NCBI GenBank assembly: GCA_934617065.1
Contig: CAKTTY010000004.1
Span: 1 to 64,000 of the forward strand
DNA from: an uncultured Eggerthellaceae bacterium
GTDB lineage: Bacteria; Actinomycetota; Coriobacteriia; Coriobacteriales; Eggerthellaceae
Direction: 5' to 3'
DNA length: 64,000 nucleotides
Part shown: piece after piece, positions 45,422 through 54,170 of the stretch
Position numbering within the stretch: the first letter of the stretch is position 1
Layout of the letters: every line of letters starts with the position of its first letter
Translations under genes and position numbers: made by a program
Notes under the pieces: generated by a model
Databases searched by the model: none
What the model was told of the DNA's origin: nothing
The model's input: only the letters and a program-made list of their open reading frames with translations

Positions 45422-46021
45422 ATGAACGTAGTGTGCTTGGATCTTGAGGGAGTTTTGGTTCCTGAGATTTGGATTGCCTTTGCTGAGGCAACCAACATTC
45501 CCGAATTGAAGAAAACCACGCGCGACGAACCTGACTATGACAAGCTCATGAACTATCGCCTCGACATCCTCAAGGAGCATGGCTTGGGGTTGAAAGAGAT
45601 CCAGGATGTCATTGCCACCATCGACCCTATGCCTGGTGCAAAGGAGTTCTTGGATGAGCTGCGCGAGCTTACCCAGGTAATCATCATCTCTGACACGTTT
45701 ACCCAGTTTGCTCAGCCCCTTATGAAGAAGCTCGGCTGGCCTACGCTGTTCTGCAATGAACTTGAGGTTGCCGAAGATGGCACGGTTACAGGCTTCAAGA
45801 TGCGCTGCGAGCAATCGAAGCTCACCACTGTCAAGGCATTGCATCAGGCAGGGTTGGAAACCATTGCCGCAGGCGATAGCTTTAACGATCTGGGCATGAT
45901 CAAAGCCAGCAAGGCGGGCTTCCTGTTCAAGAGCACCGATTCCATTAAAGCTGACAATCCCACCATACCCGCATTCGAAGAGTATTCTGAGCTGATGGCG
46001 GGTATCAAGGCTGCCCTTTAA
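45422..46021 (+). CDS. thrH: Phosphoserine phosphatase / homoserine phosphotransferase ThrH
   Basis: HAD-family enzyme of 199 aa. The start MNVVCLDLEGVLVPEIWIAFAE is close to ThrH of Pseudomonas, including Glu in place of the second Asp-x-Asp-Gly element (DLEGVL). Later motifs are VIIISDTFTQFAQPLMKKLG and AAGDSFNDLGMIKAS. ThrH dephosphorylates phosphoserine and can move the phosphate to homoserine. The ATG at 45422 behind GAGGTTGCG is preferred to an earlier in-frame start that would add 28 unlike residues. Confidence 0.9.
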   Translation: MNVVCLDLEGVLVPEIWIAFAEATNIPELKKTTRDEPDYDKLMNYRLDILKEHGLGLKEIQDVIATIDPMPGAKEFLDELRELTQVIIISDTFTQFAQPLMKKLGWPTLFCNELEVAEDGTVTGFKMRCEQSKLTTVKALHQAGLETIAAGDSFNDLGMIKASKAGFLFKSTDSIKADNPTIPAFEEYSELMAGIKAAL

Positions 46022-46153
46022 TCGTCGGAGCCGAAATCTGTTGGGCTGCTGCTGGGGCATCCTCCCATGACGCTGTCCCGAGGCTTCTATCCATCCGGGC
46101 TCAAACCTGCTGTTTCGCCAACCTGCACGGTTTGCCGCACCAAAAAATAAGCT

Positions 46154-46198
46154 AACGCCGGATTTATGTTTGTCGCATGTGTCCGGCGTTTTCTTTTT
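46154..46198 (+). terminator. Terminator before the MarR gene
   Basis: Stem AACGCCGGA (46154-46162) / TCCGGCGTT (46182-46190) with a 19-base loop, followed by TTCTTTTT. It probably ends thrH transcription. Confidence 0.7.
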
Positions 46199-46225
46199 CG
46201 AGAAATTGATTAAGCACCTAAACTA

Positions 46226-46245
46226 TTAAGCCATTAAATGGTTAA
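46226..46245. promoter_or_regulatory. Palindromic operator of the MarR gene
   Basis: TTAAGCCATTAAATGGTTAA is a near-perfect 20-base palindrome immediately before AAGGAGC and the MarR start. A further half-site ATTAAGCACC lies 17 bases upstream. Its place suggests autorepression by the MarR protein. Confidence 0.65.
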
Positions 46246-46257
46246 GGAGCTTCATCT

Positions 46258-46776
46258 ATGAACGAAACTGCCCGCGACCGTTCCCCCGAATCGTTGGAGA
46301 ACGAGATTATCGCATTGACCCATCGGCTTAAGCGTTTGCGCCCTGCGTTATCTCCAAGCATGGATGGGCTTACTCCGATGGAGGTTCACGCCCTTGTGCT
46401 TCTGTTTTGTGCCGATGAAAAGCGGCGCAGCGTCAAGCCTTCCGACATCGCGCGTCATCTGCGCGTTTCCCCCAGTGCGGTATCCCAGTTCCTGAAAAGC
46501 CTTGAGCGGAAGGGCTTCATCGTGCGCACACGTGCCGAGAGCGATTCGCGCTCGGTTTGCATAGGCCTCACGGAAAAAGGCCAATCCCTTTCTGCTCAGC
46601 TTCGCCGTGAACGCAGTAAGCAGTTTATGGATATGGTCGAAAGCGTTGGCGTTGACAACATGAATCAACTGATAGTGATCTTAGAAAAAATCTGCGATTA
46701 CGCAGAAGGATCGGATTCGTTTGTCCCCGTTTCCCATGAGTGCGGTATTCCTGGGAGGGGGGTTCCATGCGCATAA
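46258..46776 (+). CDS. MarR-family transcriptional regulator
   Basis: Winged-helix repressor of 172 aa; the DNA-binding part is VKPSDIARHLRVSPSAVSQFLKSLERKGFIVRTRAESDSRS (written here only as a family cue), followed by the wing and GLTEKGQSL. The gene overlaps the first ABC exporter gene by 10 bases, the common arrangement of a MarR repressor controlling its exporter. A palindrome stands at its start. The ligand is unknown, probably a toxic small molecule exported by the pump. Confidence 0.9.
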   Translation: MNETARDRSPESLENEIIALTHRLKRLRPALSPSMDGLTPMEVHALVLLFCADEKRRSVKPSDIARHLRVSPSAVSQFLKSLERKGFIVRTRAESDSRSVCIGLTEKGQSLSAQLRRERSKQFMDMVESVGVDNMNQLIVILEKICDYAEGSDSFVPVSHECGIPGRGVPCA

Positions 46777-48989
46777 TCGGGTACTTGAAACAATCAAAGG
46801 TTGCCGTTGCTCTGATTGTGGCTCTTCTTATCGTGCAGGCATTTGCCGATTTGTCGCTTCCTCGCTACACGTCCGACTTGGTTGATGTTGGCATTCAGCA
46901 GGGTGGTATTGAAGATTGTTCGCCCAGTGTTATGAGCTCCGATACGTTCAACTACATCTGCATGCTGGCGTCTGACGATGACGAGCAGCTGTTGCGCAGT
47001 TCGTACGAGCAGGATTCGGATGGGAACTTTACCCTAGCCAAGCAGGGCACGGAGCAGCGCAAAGAGCTTGATTCCGCCATCGCCCTTCCCCTTGTGGTGG
47101 TTCATTTTTCCGATCAGATGGCAGAGTCCTTGGGGGGCCAGCAAGGAGAAGGCTCGCCAGCATTCGATGGGGCTTCCGATGTCTCAGGGGATTTCGATTT
47201 GCCCCAGCTGTATGCCGCATATCAGGCGGGAGCCATTAGCAAGGACCAGGTTGAAGAGGCGATGACCCAGGCTCAAAAGGCATTCGGGTCCATCGATGAA
47301 TCCCTTATCCAGCAGCAGGCAATAATGGCAACCAAAGCCGAATATGAGCAGCTTGGCATCGATATGGGAGCCATGCAGATGAACTACCTGGTCCGGCTGG
47401 GAGCTCAGATGCTTGGGGTTGCGGCATTGATGATGGTTGCCTCGATCGCGGTTGGCTTCATTGCATCGCGAACGGCGGCAAAAACCGCTCAAGGCTTGCG
47501 TGAGCGTCTTTTCGAGAAAGTTATTTCCTTCTCGGATGCCGAGGTCCAATCGTTTTCCGCGGCTTCTCTCATCACGCGCGGCACTAACGATATCCAGCAA
47601 ATCCAGATGGTGATGGTGATGCTTCTGCGTATGGTGCTGTATTCGCCGATTCTTGCCATTGGCGGTATCGTCATGGTTTCGCAGACGAACGTTTCGATGA
47701 GTTGGATCATCGTGCTTGCGGTAGTGGTAATCGCCATCATCATCGGCATTCTTATGGCCGTTGCCATGCCGAAGTTCAAGATGATGCAGAAATTGATCGA
47801 CCGCGTGAACTTGGTTTCGCGCGAGATGCTAACTGGTCTATCGGTTATCCGCGCATTCGACCGGCAGCAGTATGAGGAAGAGCGCTTCGACGAGGCAAGC
47901 ACGGCACTGTATCGTACGCAGCTGTTCACGAACCGGGCCATGGCATTCATGATGCCCACGATGATGTTGGTTATGAATGCTGTTTCGGTTCTTATCGTGT
48001 GGGTGGGCGGAACCTACATTGATGCGGGCACGATTCAGACCGGTGACATGATTGCCTTCATCACATATTCCATGGTCATCGTCATGTCGTTCTTGATGAT
48101 TGGCATGATTGCGATCATGTTGCCGCGCGCCGACGTTGCCGCCCGTCGAGTTAACGAGGTTCTGGAAACGGAAAGCTCCATTGCAGACCCCGTTCAGTCG
48201 AAAGCGTGCGAGCTCGATTCGGGTGCGGAAGGTCTTACTGTCCAGTTCGATCATGTCACCTTTGCCTACGACAAGGACAGCAGTCCTGTTCTGGAGAACA
48301 TTGATTTTACGGCTGAGCCAGGTCAGACTACGGCCATCATCGGCCCTACAGGGTCAGGTAAATCGAGCATCATAAAACTTGTCGAGCGCTTCTATGACGT
48401 GGCGGATGGAGCGGTTCGCGTAGGCGGTGTCGATGTCCGCGATATGAAGCAGGGTGAACTGCGAAAAGAGCTTGGCTACGTACCTCAAAAGGCGTTCCTG
48501 TTCTCGGGCACCATAGGGTCGACCATTGCGTATTCCGATGAGGCAATGGATGAGAAGCGCATTCGGTCTGCAGCTGAAATTGCACAAGCAACCGAGTTCA
48601 TTGATGCCAAGGCCGAAGGCATGCAAACTGCAATCAGCCAAGGCGGCACCAATGTTTCGGGTGGTCAACGCCAACGTCTTTCGATTGCGCGCGCCTTGGC
48701 AACCGATGCCCGTGTGCTGCTGTTTGACGACAGCTTTTCTGCGCTCGATTACGCAACCGACGCAAAGCTGCGTCATGCCTTGTCGCAGAACGCTGCTGGC
48801 AAAACGGTGATCGTGGTGGCACAGCGCATTTCTACGGTTCTCAACGCCGACAAGATCGTGGTGCTTGAGGAGGGAAAGATGGTTGGTTGCGGTACCCACT
48901 CGGAATTGATGAAGGCCTGTCCGACGTATCGCGAGATTGCCGAATCCCAGTTGTCAGAGGAAGAACTGAAAGGAGGGGATGAGCAATGA
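46767..48989 (+). CDS. Heterodimeric ABC exporter subunit A (degenerate ATP site)
   Basis: Half-transporter of 740 aa, membrane domain then ATPase. Between the first two membrane helices lies an insert of about 170 residues (33-205), predicted outside, common in the YheH/YfiC-like group. ATPase motifs: Walker A IIGPTGSGKSSIIK (near 525), signature VSGGQRQRLSIARAL, Walker B VLLFDDSFSALD, where the catalytic Glu is Asp; heterodimeric exporters usually have one such degenerate site. ATG 46767 is preferred because GGAGGGG precedes it. It overlaps the partner gene by 4 bases. Confidence 0.9.
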   Translation: MRIIGYLKQSKVAVALIVALLIVQAFADLSLPRYTSDLVDVGIQQGGIEDCSPSVMSSDTFNYICMLASDDDEQLLRSSYEQDSDGNFTLAKQGTEQRKELDSAIALPLVVVHFSDQMAESLGGQQGEGSPAFDGASDVSGDFDLPQLYAAYQAGAISKDQVEEAMTQAQKAFGSIDESLIQQQAIMATKAEYEQLGIDMGAMQMNYLVRLGAQMLGVAALMMVASIAVGFIASRTAAKTAQGLRERLFEKVISFSDAEVQSFSAASLITRGTNDIQQIQMVMVMLLRMVLYSPILAIGGIVMVSQTNVSMSWIIVLAVVVIAIIIGILMAVAMPKFKMMQKLIDRVNLVSREMLTGLSVIRAFDRQQYEEERFDEASTALYRTQLFTNRAMAFMMPTMMLVMNAVSVLIVWVGGTYIDAGTIQTGDMIAFITYSMVIVMSFLMIGMIAIMLPRADVAARRVNEVLETESSIADPVQSKACELDSGAEGLTVQFDHVTFAYDKDSSPVLENIDFTAEPGQTTAIIGPTGSGKSSIIKLVERFYDVADGAVRVGGVDVRDMKQGELRKELGYVPQKAFLFSGTIGSTIAYSDEAMDEKRIRSAAEIAQATEFIDAKAEGMQTAISQGGTNVSGGQRQRLSIARALATDARVLLFDDSFSALDYATDAKLRHALSQNAAGKTVIVVAQRISTVLNADKIVVLEEGKMVGCGTHSELMKACPTYREIAESQLSEEELKGGDEQ

Positions 48990-50860
48990 GAATCGACGAG
49001 GAAGCAAAACAAGAAAGCGAGCCAATTGCTGCGCGTGCCAACACCCAGCCTCGTCGTCATGGGCCGATGGGGCGTGGGGGCATGATGCCTGGCGAAAAGG
49101 CGGGAGATTTCAAGGGCTCCATGCTGAAGCTGCTGGCATTTATGGGCAAGTTCAAGTTTGCGCTGGGGGCGGTGTTCGTGTTCGCCATCGCCTCGACTGT
49201 GTTCAATATTGTGGGTCCGAAGGTTCTCTCGACAGCTACCACTGAGCTCTTCGAGGGCGTTACGGCGAAAATCGCTGGTACAGGCGGCATTTGCTTTGAC
49301 GTTGTGGGTGCTATCCTGCTCACGACCCTTGCGCTCTATGGCTTTTCTGCCCTGTGCTCGTTTGTTCAAGGCTGGTTGATGACCCATGTCACGCAGAAAA
49401 CCTGCTACCTTTTGCGACAGCGTATTGCTCAGAAGATCGATGCGTTGCCTATGGGGTATTTTGAGCGCACCAGCACCGGTGACGTACTTTCGCGCATCAC
49501 CAATGACATTGATACGCTGGGGCAGAGTCTCAACCAGGGTGTAACACAGCTGATCACCTCCATTGCTACCGTAATAGGCGTGTTGGTTATGATGCTTTCC
49601 ATCAACGTGCCCATGACGCTCATTGCCCTGTTGGTGATTCCCCTTTCAGCTATCTTGGTGAAGGTGGTTGTTGGTCGAAGCCAGAAGTACTTCCGAATGC
49701 AGCAAAACCGTCTGGGTGCCATCAACGGGCAGGTTGAAGAGGCATTTTCCGGGCAGGCCGTGGTGCGCGCCTTCAACAAAGAAGGCGATGTGCTGGCTCG
49801 GTTCAAGAAAACGAACGCAGAATTGTATGAATCGGCGTGGAAGTCGCAGTTCCTTTCGGGCTTGATGATGCCTGTGATGAACTTTGTGAGCAACCTGGGC
49901 TACGTTGCCGTTGCCATTGCAGGTGCGTTGTTTGCCATTGGTGAACGTATTACCGTTGGCGACATTCAGGCTTTTATCCAGTATGTGAAAAACTTCACGC
50001 AGCCTATTACCCAACTCGCTCAGGTGTCCAATGTACTGCAGCAAATGGCCGCTTCGGCCGAGCGTGTGTTTGCGTTCCTTGAAGCTGAAGAGGAGCCGAA
50101 GACTGCGGTGACGGCGAAGACTTCAGAGATTTCGGGCGGTGTGGAGTTCGACCACGTGCACTTTGGCTACGAAGCCGGCAAGCCCATCATCAAAGATTTC
50201 TCAGCAACAGTTCAACGTGGGCAAACCGTTGCATTGGTTGGGCCAACTGGTGCCGGCAAAACGACCATCGTCAAACTGCTGATGCGCTTCTATGACGTCG
50301 ACAGCGGCTCGATCCGCGTAGGCGGCCATGATGTGCGCGAGTTTGACCGCAACGATTTGCGTTCGCTATTCGGTATGGTTCTGCAGGATACCTGGCTGTT
50401 CAAGGGAACGATCCGAGAAAACATACGTTACGGTCGTCTTGATGCGACCGATGAAGAGGTTGAAGCGGCAGCCAAGGCGGCATTTGCCGATCATTTCATC
50501 CGTACCCTGCCTGGTGGCTACGATATGGAGATTAATGAGGATGCAAGCAATATCAGTCAGGGGCAACGTCAGCTTTTGACCATTGCCCGTGCCATTCTGG
50601 CTGACAGGCGCATGCTGATTTTGGACGAGGCAACCAGCTCGGTGGATACGCGCACCGAAGAGCGTATCCAGATGGCTATGGATAATCTGATGGAAGGGCG
50701 TACCTCGTTTGTCATTGCCCATCGCCTTTCTACCATCCGTAACGCCGACCTGATTCTGGTTCTCCAGGAGGGCGACATCGTAGAGCAGGGAACTCACGAT
50801 GGACTGCTTGCCAAGGGCGGCGCCTATGCGGAATTGTATAATTCGCAGTTTGCCGAATAG
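48986..50860 (+). CDS. Heterodimeric ABC exporter subunit B
   Basis: Partner half-transporter of 624 aa. A soluble N-terminus of about 50 residues precedes six membrane helices. The ATPase has Walker A LVGPTGAGKTTIVKL (near 420), signature ISQGQRQLLTIARAI and canonical Walker B MLILDEATSSVD, so it carries the catalytic Glu that the partner lacks. Overlapping start and stop (ATGA) with subunit A indicates one transporter. Likely multidrug or toxic-metabolite export, repressed by the MarR protein upstream. Confidence 0.92.
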   Translation: MRIDEEAKQESEPIAARANTQPRRHGPMGRGGMMPGEKAGDFKGSMLKLLAFMGKFKFALGAVFVFAIASTVFNIVGPKVLSTATTELFEGVTAKIAGTGGICFDVVGAILLTTLALYGFSALCSFVQGWLMTHVTQKTCYLLRQRIAQKIDALPMGYFERTSTGDVLSRITNDIDTLGQSLNQGVTQLITSIATVIGVLVMMLSINVPMTLIALLVIPLSAILVKVVVGRSQKYFRMQQNRLGAINGQVEEAFSGQAVVRAFNKEGDVLARFKKTNAELYESAWKSQFLSGLMMPVMNFVSNLGYVAVAIAGALFAIGERITVGDIQAFIQYVKNFTQPITQLAQVSNVLQQMAASAERVFAFLEAEEEPKTAVTAKTSEISGGVEFDHVHFGYEAGKPIIKDFSATVQRGQTVALVGPTGAGKTTIVKLLMRFYDVDSGSIRVGGHDVREFDRNDLRSLFGMVLQDTWLFKGTIRENIRYGRLDATDEEVEAAAKAAFADHFIRTLPGGYDMEINEDASNISQGQRQLLTIARAILADRRMLILDEATSSVDTRTEERIQMAMDNLMEGRTSFVIAHRLSTIRNADLILVLQEGDIVEQGTHDGLLAKGGAYAELYNSQFAE

Positions 50861-50921
50861 AAGAGAGTGCCAAGGCGCTTTCCTCTATACTTTTCAGCGG
50901 AATAACGTCAGTGAAAGTGAG

Positions 50922-51359
50922 ATGCTCGTGTCGAAGCAGGAAAAAAGTCCCCGTCAGCTTAGCCAGGAACAGATTATGGAAGGCTTGCCTCCCGTCAACA
51001 TAGGAGCTCTTTTCATGCCTCCTATTTGGGGCGCCGCTAATGGTATTTGGCTGGCAATCCTGTATTACCCAGTATGGCTTTTGGCCGATAACCTTTTCTA
51101 CAGCGCCTACCTCGACCCTCGTCCTCTCACGGTGGGCTTGAGCATCATTGCGGCATTGGCCCTCGCGTTCGTGACCATCGTATTTGCCCGTGCCGGTCAG
51201 GGCTATGCGTGTCAGCGTGCTCTATCCATGGGTAAAACCAAGGAACAGTATGTGAAAAGTCAGAAGAAGTGGGCTGTTGCCATGGTCTTGGTCGCGGTGA
51301 TAATGATCGCCGCAGCAACGTATTACAACTTGGTTATTCGTCCGACGGTTGGTGCATAA
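50922..51359 (+). CDS. Small membrane protein of unknown function
   Basis: Protein of 145 aa with three hydrophobic helices (about residues 42-62, 71-96, 117-139) and a polar N-terminus (SKQEKSPRQLSQEQIMEG). The block LPPVNIGALFMPPIWGAANG resembles segments seen in small DUF2628-like membrane proteins, but the match is weak. I chose ATG 50922; GTG 50928 is an alternative. It lies between the ABC exporter and the hydrogenase protease, with the protease starting directly after its stop codon (TAA then ATG), so the two may be cotranslated. Confidence 0.6.
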   Translation: MLVSKQEKSPRQLSQEQIMEGLPPVNIGALFMPPIWGAANGIWLAILYYPVWLLADNLFYSAYLDPRPLTVGLSIIAALALAFVTIVFARAGQGYACQRALSMGKTKEQYVKSQKKWAVAMVLVAVIMIAAATYYNLVIRPTVGA

Positions 51360-51878
51360 ATGAAGCGCATTGCAATTTTCTTTGTAGGCAATCGTTTGAT
51401 GCTTGATGATGGTGTTGGACCCGCTGCTTACGATCTGATCCAGGAAGAATATTTTATTCCGGATAATGTCGATATGTTCGATGTGGGTTGCATGAGTTTG
51501 GACATGATTTCCAAAGTCAACGAATATGACTTCATGATCACGGTTGATGCCGTTGATGAATCAGGCTCGGAGCCCGGTACGGTATTTCGCTATCGGCCGC
51601 ACGATATTGCGCGAACCTGCGGCGCCCGCACTTCCCTGCACGACACGAAGCTCGCCGATCTGTTCGATGCGGCAGCATTGCTTGGATACAGCAGCGAAGG
51701 CATGTGCTACGGCATGCAGGTTTTGAACCTGGAGCCTGCGGAGTTCATGGAGGGTCTTACGCAGCCTGTTGCAGATAGGCTGCCTTTTTTGGCCGAGTCG
51801 GTTATAGCTGAGCTGGTGCGTCAGGGATGCAGCATCGAACGTAAAGACGGTGTTCCGCTGCCAGAGTTGCTGTCGTAG
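51360..51878 (+). CDS. hyaD: Hydrogenase maturation protease (HyaD/HycI family)
   Basis: Nickel-dependent endopeptidase that trims the C-terminus of the [NiFe] hydrogenase large subunit after metal insertion. Motifs: GNRLMLDDGVGPAAYDLI with the conserved Asp, DMFDVGCMSLDMI, the metal-binding DAVDESGSEPGT, and SLHDTKLADLFDAAALLG with the conserved His. Length 172 aa is usual. The only hydrogenase large subunit in the window (36565-38253) has a tail of the expected size, so this is its probable client although 12 kb separates them. Confidence 0.87.
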   Translation: MKRIAIFFVGNRLMLDDGVGPAAYDLIQEEYFIPDNVDMFDVGCMSLDMISKVNEYDFMITVDAVDESGSEPGTVFRYRPHDIARTCGARTSLHDTKLADLFDAAALLGYSSEGMCYGMQVLNLEPAEFMEGLTQPVADRLPFLAESVIAELVRQGCSIERKDGVPLPELLS

Positions 51879-51998
51879 GTGTATTCGGTACTGCCGCCCC
51901 CGGGGGTATCAGCTCCTATTCCTTTGCCGCCCAGAGGCTCCTTCGGGTGAATAGCGTGCGTCTTCGGGCGAAGACTTGGATGCGCTTGCCCTATAAGT

Positions 51999-52042
51999 CG
52001 AGATGGTCCAACAGCGGCTGCTGCTGGACCATCTCGTTTTTG
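51999..52042 (+). terminator. Terminator after hydrogenase protease
   Basis: Stem CGAGATGGTCCA / TGGACCATCTCG with a GC-rich inner loop, then TTTTTG. The LysR gene on the opposite strand ends 20 bases later and probably shares it. Confidence 0.85.
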
Positions 52043-52062
52043 TTGCGGTGCTTGGCGCGACG

Positions 52063-53007
52063 CTACTTATATCCGATTTGGAATTGGGTTTCGTCTTCGT
52101 TTTCACGGGGTAACCAGGCTGGCAAAACGCGATGATTGCAAGCGTAGTTGATGAAATCGCGCTGGGCATCAGTGAGTTCGTCGTCGGCGCGGTGGATCAG
52201 GTAAATCTTGTGGAAGTCTCGCGGTAGATCGTCGATGGGGATGCAGACTACATCGCTGAAAGCCTTCATTAAGAACGAGTAGTCTACAAGCGCCATGGCT
52301 TCATCGCTGGCGGAAACGATGGAGCACGCAGTAATTTCCTCGCGGAAGCGCTCTTCAACCTGAATGTCAAAATGCTTGGTATGTTCCATAACCAGATCAT
52401 GGGGAGGGCAGTCGACGGCATAGGAAAGCACCTTCGAGCCTTCCAGCTCCTCAAGTTTGATGGATTTGCGATTCGCCAAGGGGTTGCTTTCGTTCACCGC
52501 AAGAACAAGCTCCTGTGACCAGAAGGGGATGTAGTTCAAGCCTTCGGGTGCGTCTTCGAGTTTTGTGGCAAATGTGACGTCGAGCGTGCCTGCGGCCAGA
52601 TCGCGCAAAAGCCCAGCGCTGAAACCCTGCAAAACTTTTACCGATGTGTTTTCGTCGAGATGGGCACGGAAAGCGCGCATCATACGGGACCAGTCTTCGT
52701 TCTGGATGGAGAACGGCACACCGATACGAAGCGTTTCAACCTTGCTGTTGACCATGATCCGAACGCGTTGGCGTCCTGTTTCGATGTTCTTCAGCGCAAG
52801 AGAAGCGTAGCGATAGAACTCCTTGCCGTAAGGGGTAAGCAGGAATGTGCTTCCATTTTTGGTGAACAGGGGCGCGCCCAGGTCCTGTTCGAGGTTTGAG
52901 ATTGCGAGAGAAAGCGTTGAGCGCGCGATGGACAGAGACTTTGCCGTGTTTGCGAAGTGCTTCGAATCTGCCAAGCTAATGAAATATCTCAAATGAGAGA
53001 GGTTCAT
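52063..53007 (-). CDS. LysR-family transcriptional regulator
   Basis: DNA-binding regulator of 314 aa with N-terminal HTH (LRYFISLADSKHFANTAKSLSIARS, then TLSLAISNLEQDLGAPLF) and a periplasmic-binding-like effector domain. No structural gene is divergent next to it: nth is on the same strand upstream. Its target is therefore not evident. Length and layout are standard. Confidence 0.92.
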   Translation of the reverse strand: MNLSHLRYFISLADSKHFANTAKSLSIARSTLSLAISNLEQDLGAPLFTKNGSTFLLTPYGKEFYRYASLALKNIETGRQRVRIMVNSKVETLRIGVPFSIQNEDWSRMMRAFRAHLDENTSVKVLQGFSAGLLRDLAAGTLDVTFATKLEDAPEGLNYIPFWSQELVLAVNESNPLANRKSIKLEELEGSKVLSYAVDCPPHDLVMEHTKHFDIQVEERFREEITACSIVSASDEAMALVDYSFLMKAFSDVVCIPIDDLPRDFHKIYLIHRADDELTDAQRDFINYACNHRVLPAWLPRENEDETQFQIGYK

Positions 53008-53168
53008 TGTTATTCCTTGCTTTCGATGTCGGCTCTTTGTTAAAGTGCCGTCTTCCCATGATTATTTGAGGATAACAAACGCTTGTTGATTTTACTCAAA
53101 CAGCACAGGGAATTTACGGATGATGGTGCTATTTTCGGTATTGGATGCTGCCTTTTCGATCTGCTTGG

Positions 53169-53858
53169 CTAATCCTGGAGGTCTTCTAGATTTCCTGCGA
53201 GTTCTTTGGGGCAGCTGGGACAGAGGTCGCGAATGAAGCAATCAGCGCATTTGGGTCGACGGGCTATGCAGGTCTCGCGCCCAAACAGCACCCATTGATG
53301 ATTGATGGGCCCCCAGTATTCGCGCGGGTACAGCGAAAGAAGGGCGTTCTCTGTTTTTGCGGGAGTATCGGCGGAGGGGCCGGCGAACTTCAGCTTGTGG
53401 GCGATGCGAAATACGTGAGTGTCTACGGCGATGCCTTCGACAATGCCGAAGGCCTCATTGAGCACCACATTTGCGGTTTTGCGCCCTACTCCGGGAAGCT
53501 TCTGCATTTGGTCTATGTCGCGGGGAACTTCGCCACCGAAATCAGACATGATCATCTGTGCGCAGGCGATGCAGTTTTTTGCCTTGGTACGGTAAAACCC
53601 AATTGGTCGGATGATCCGTGCGATGTCTTCAGGGTCGGCTTGCGCCATGGCTTGTGGCGTTCCGTATTTCGAAAACAGCTCGGGTGTTACCTTGTTCACA
53701 CCCGCATCGGTTGTTTGGGCGGAGAGAAGAACGGCAATGGTGAGCGTGAACGGCGTGGTGTAGTGAAGCGCGCAGGCTGCCTCTTCGTAATGGCCGTTCA
53801 TGCGTTCGGCAACGGCTAGGGCGCGGGCGAGCTTGTCGGCTTTCTTTTCGCGTGCCAT
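53169..53858 (-). CDS. nth: Endonuclease III
   Basis: DNA glycosylase and AP lyase for oxidised pyrimidines. The helix-hairpin-helix LPGVGRKTANVVLNEAFG contains the catalytic Lys, VDTHVFRIAHKL the catalytic Asp, and CIARRPKCADCFIRDLCPSC the four-Cys Fe-S cluster. All are intact, in contrast to the MutY-like protein at 32661. Length 229 aa is normal. Divergent from mfd. Confidence 0.97.
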   Translation of the reverse strand: MAREKKADKLARALAVAERMNGHYEEAACALHYTTPFTLTIAVLLSAQTTDAGVNKVTPELFSKYGTPQAMAQADPEDIARIIRPIGFYRTKAKNCIACAQMIMSDFGGEVPRDIDQMQKLPGVGRKTANVVLNEAFGIVEGIAVDTHVFRIAHKLKFAGPSADTPAKTENALLSLYPREYWGPINHQWVLFGRETCIARRPKCADCFIRDLCPSCPKELAGNLEDLQD

Positions 53859-54170
53859 GGCATTTCCCTTCAGTGATGTGCGGTTGGTTGCGCATGCCTT
53901 ATGGTAACGCCGATTCTTGGTGCGAATTAGCGCATGCGGATATTAGAATAAACGAGAGAAAACGCCCGAAGCATTTGCTTTCGGGCTTGTTGAGGTTGTG
54001 ATGCCTTGCGGCAAGGCCGAGCGCCGATTGGCCCCAGGGGCCCCTTGGCGCTATATGCCAACGGTGCTGTTGGAGAATGCCTTATCGTCTGCCTCTTTTG
54101 CCGATACGGAGGAAGCCCAGACTTCCGCCCTTGGCTTGTTGGCGTGGGGCACTTACCGAAAGGAACGGAC
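53859..54170. other. Divergent intergenic region nth / mfd
   Basis: About 310 bases. A hairpin GCCCGAAGC-ATTT-GCTTTCGGGC (53964-53987) has a T-rich flank on the minus strand. GC-rich short palindromes follow (TTGCGGCAA, GGCCCCAGGGGCC). The frame of mfd stays open back to 54006, but this part is rejected as coding. Confidence 0.45.

Noticed and set aside
54006-54170. In-frame upstream extension of mfd (55 codons)
   Set aside because: The sequence is low-complexity with no Mfd similarity and no binding site at its start, while ATG 54171 has a well-placed AAAGGAA.
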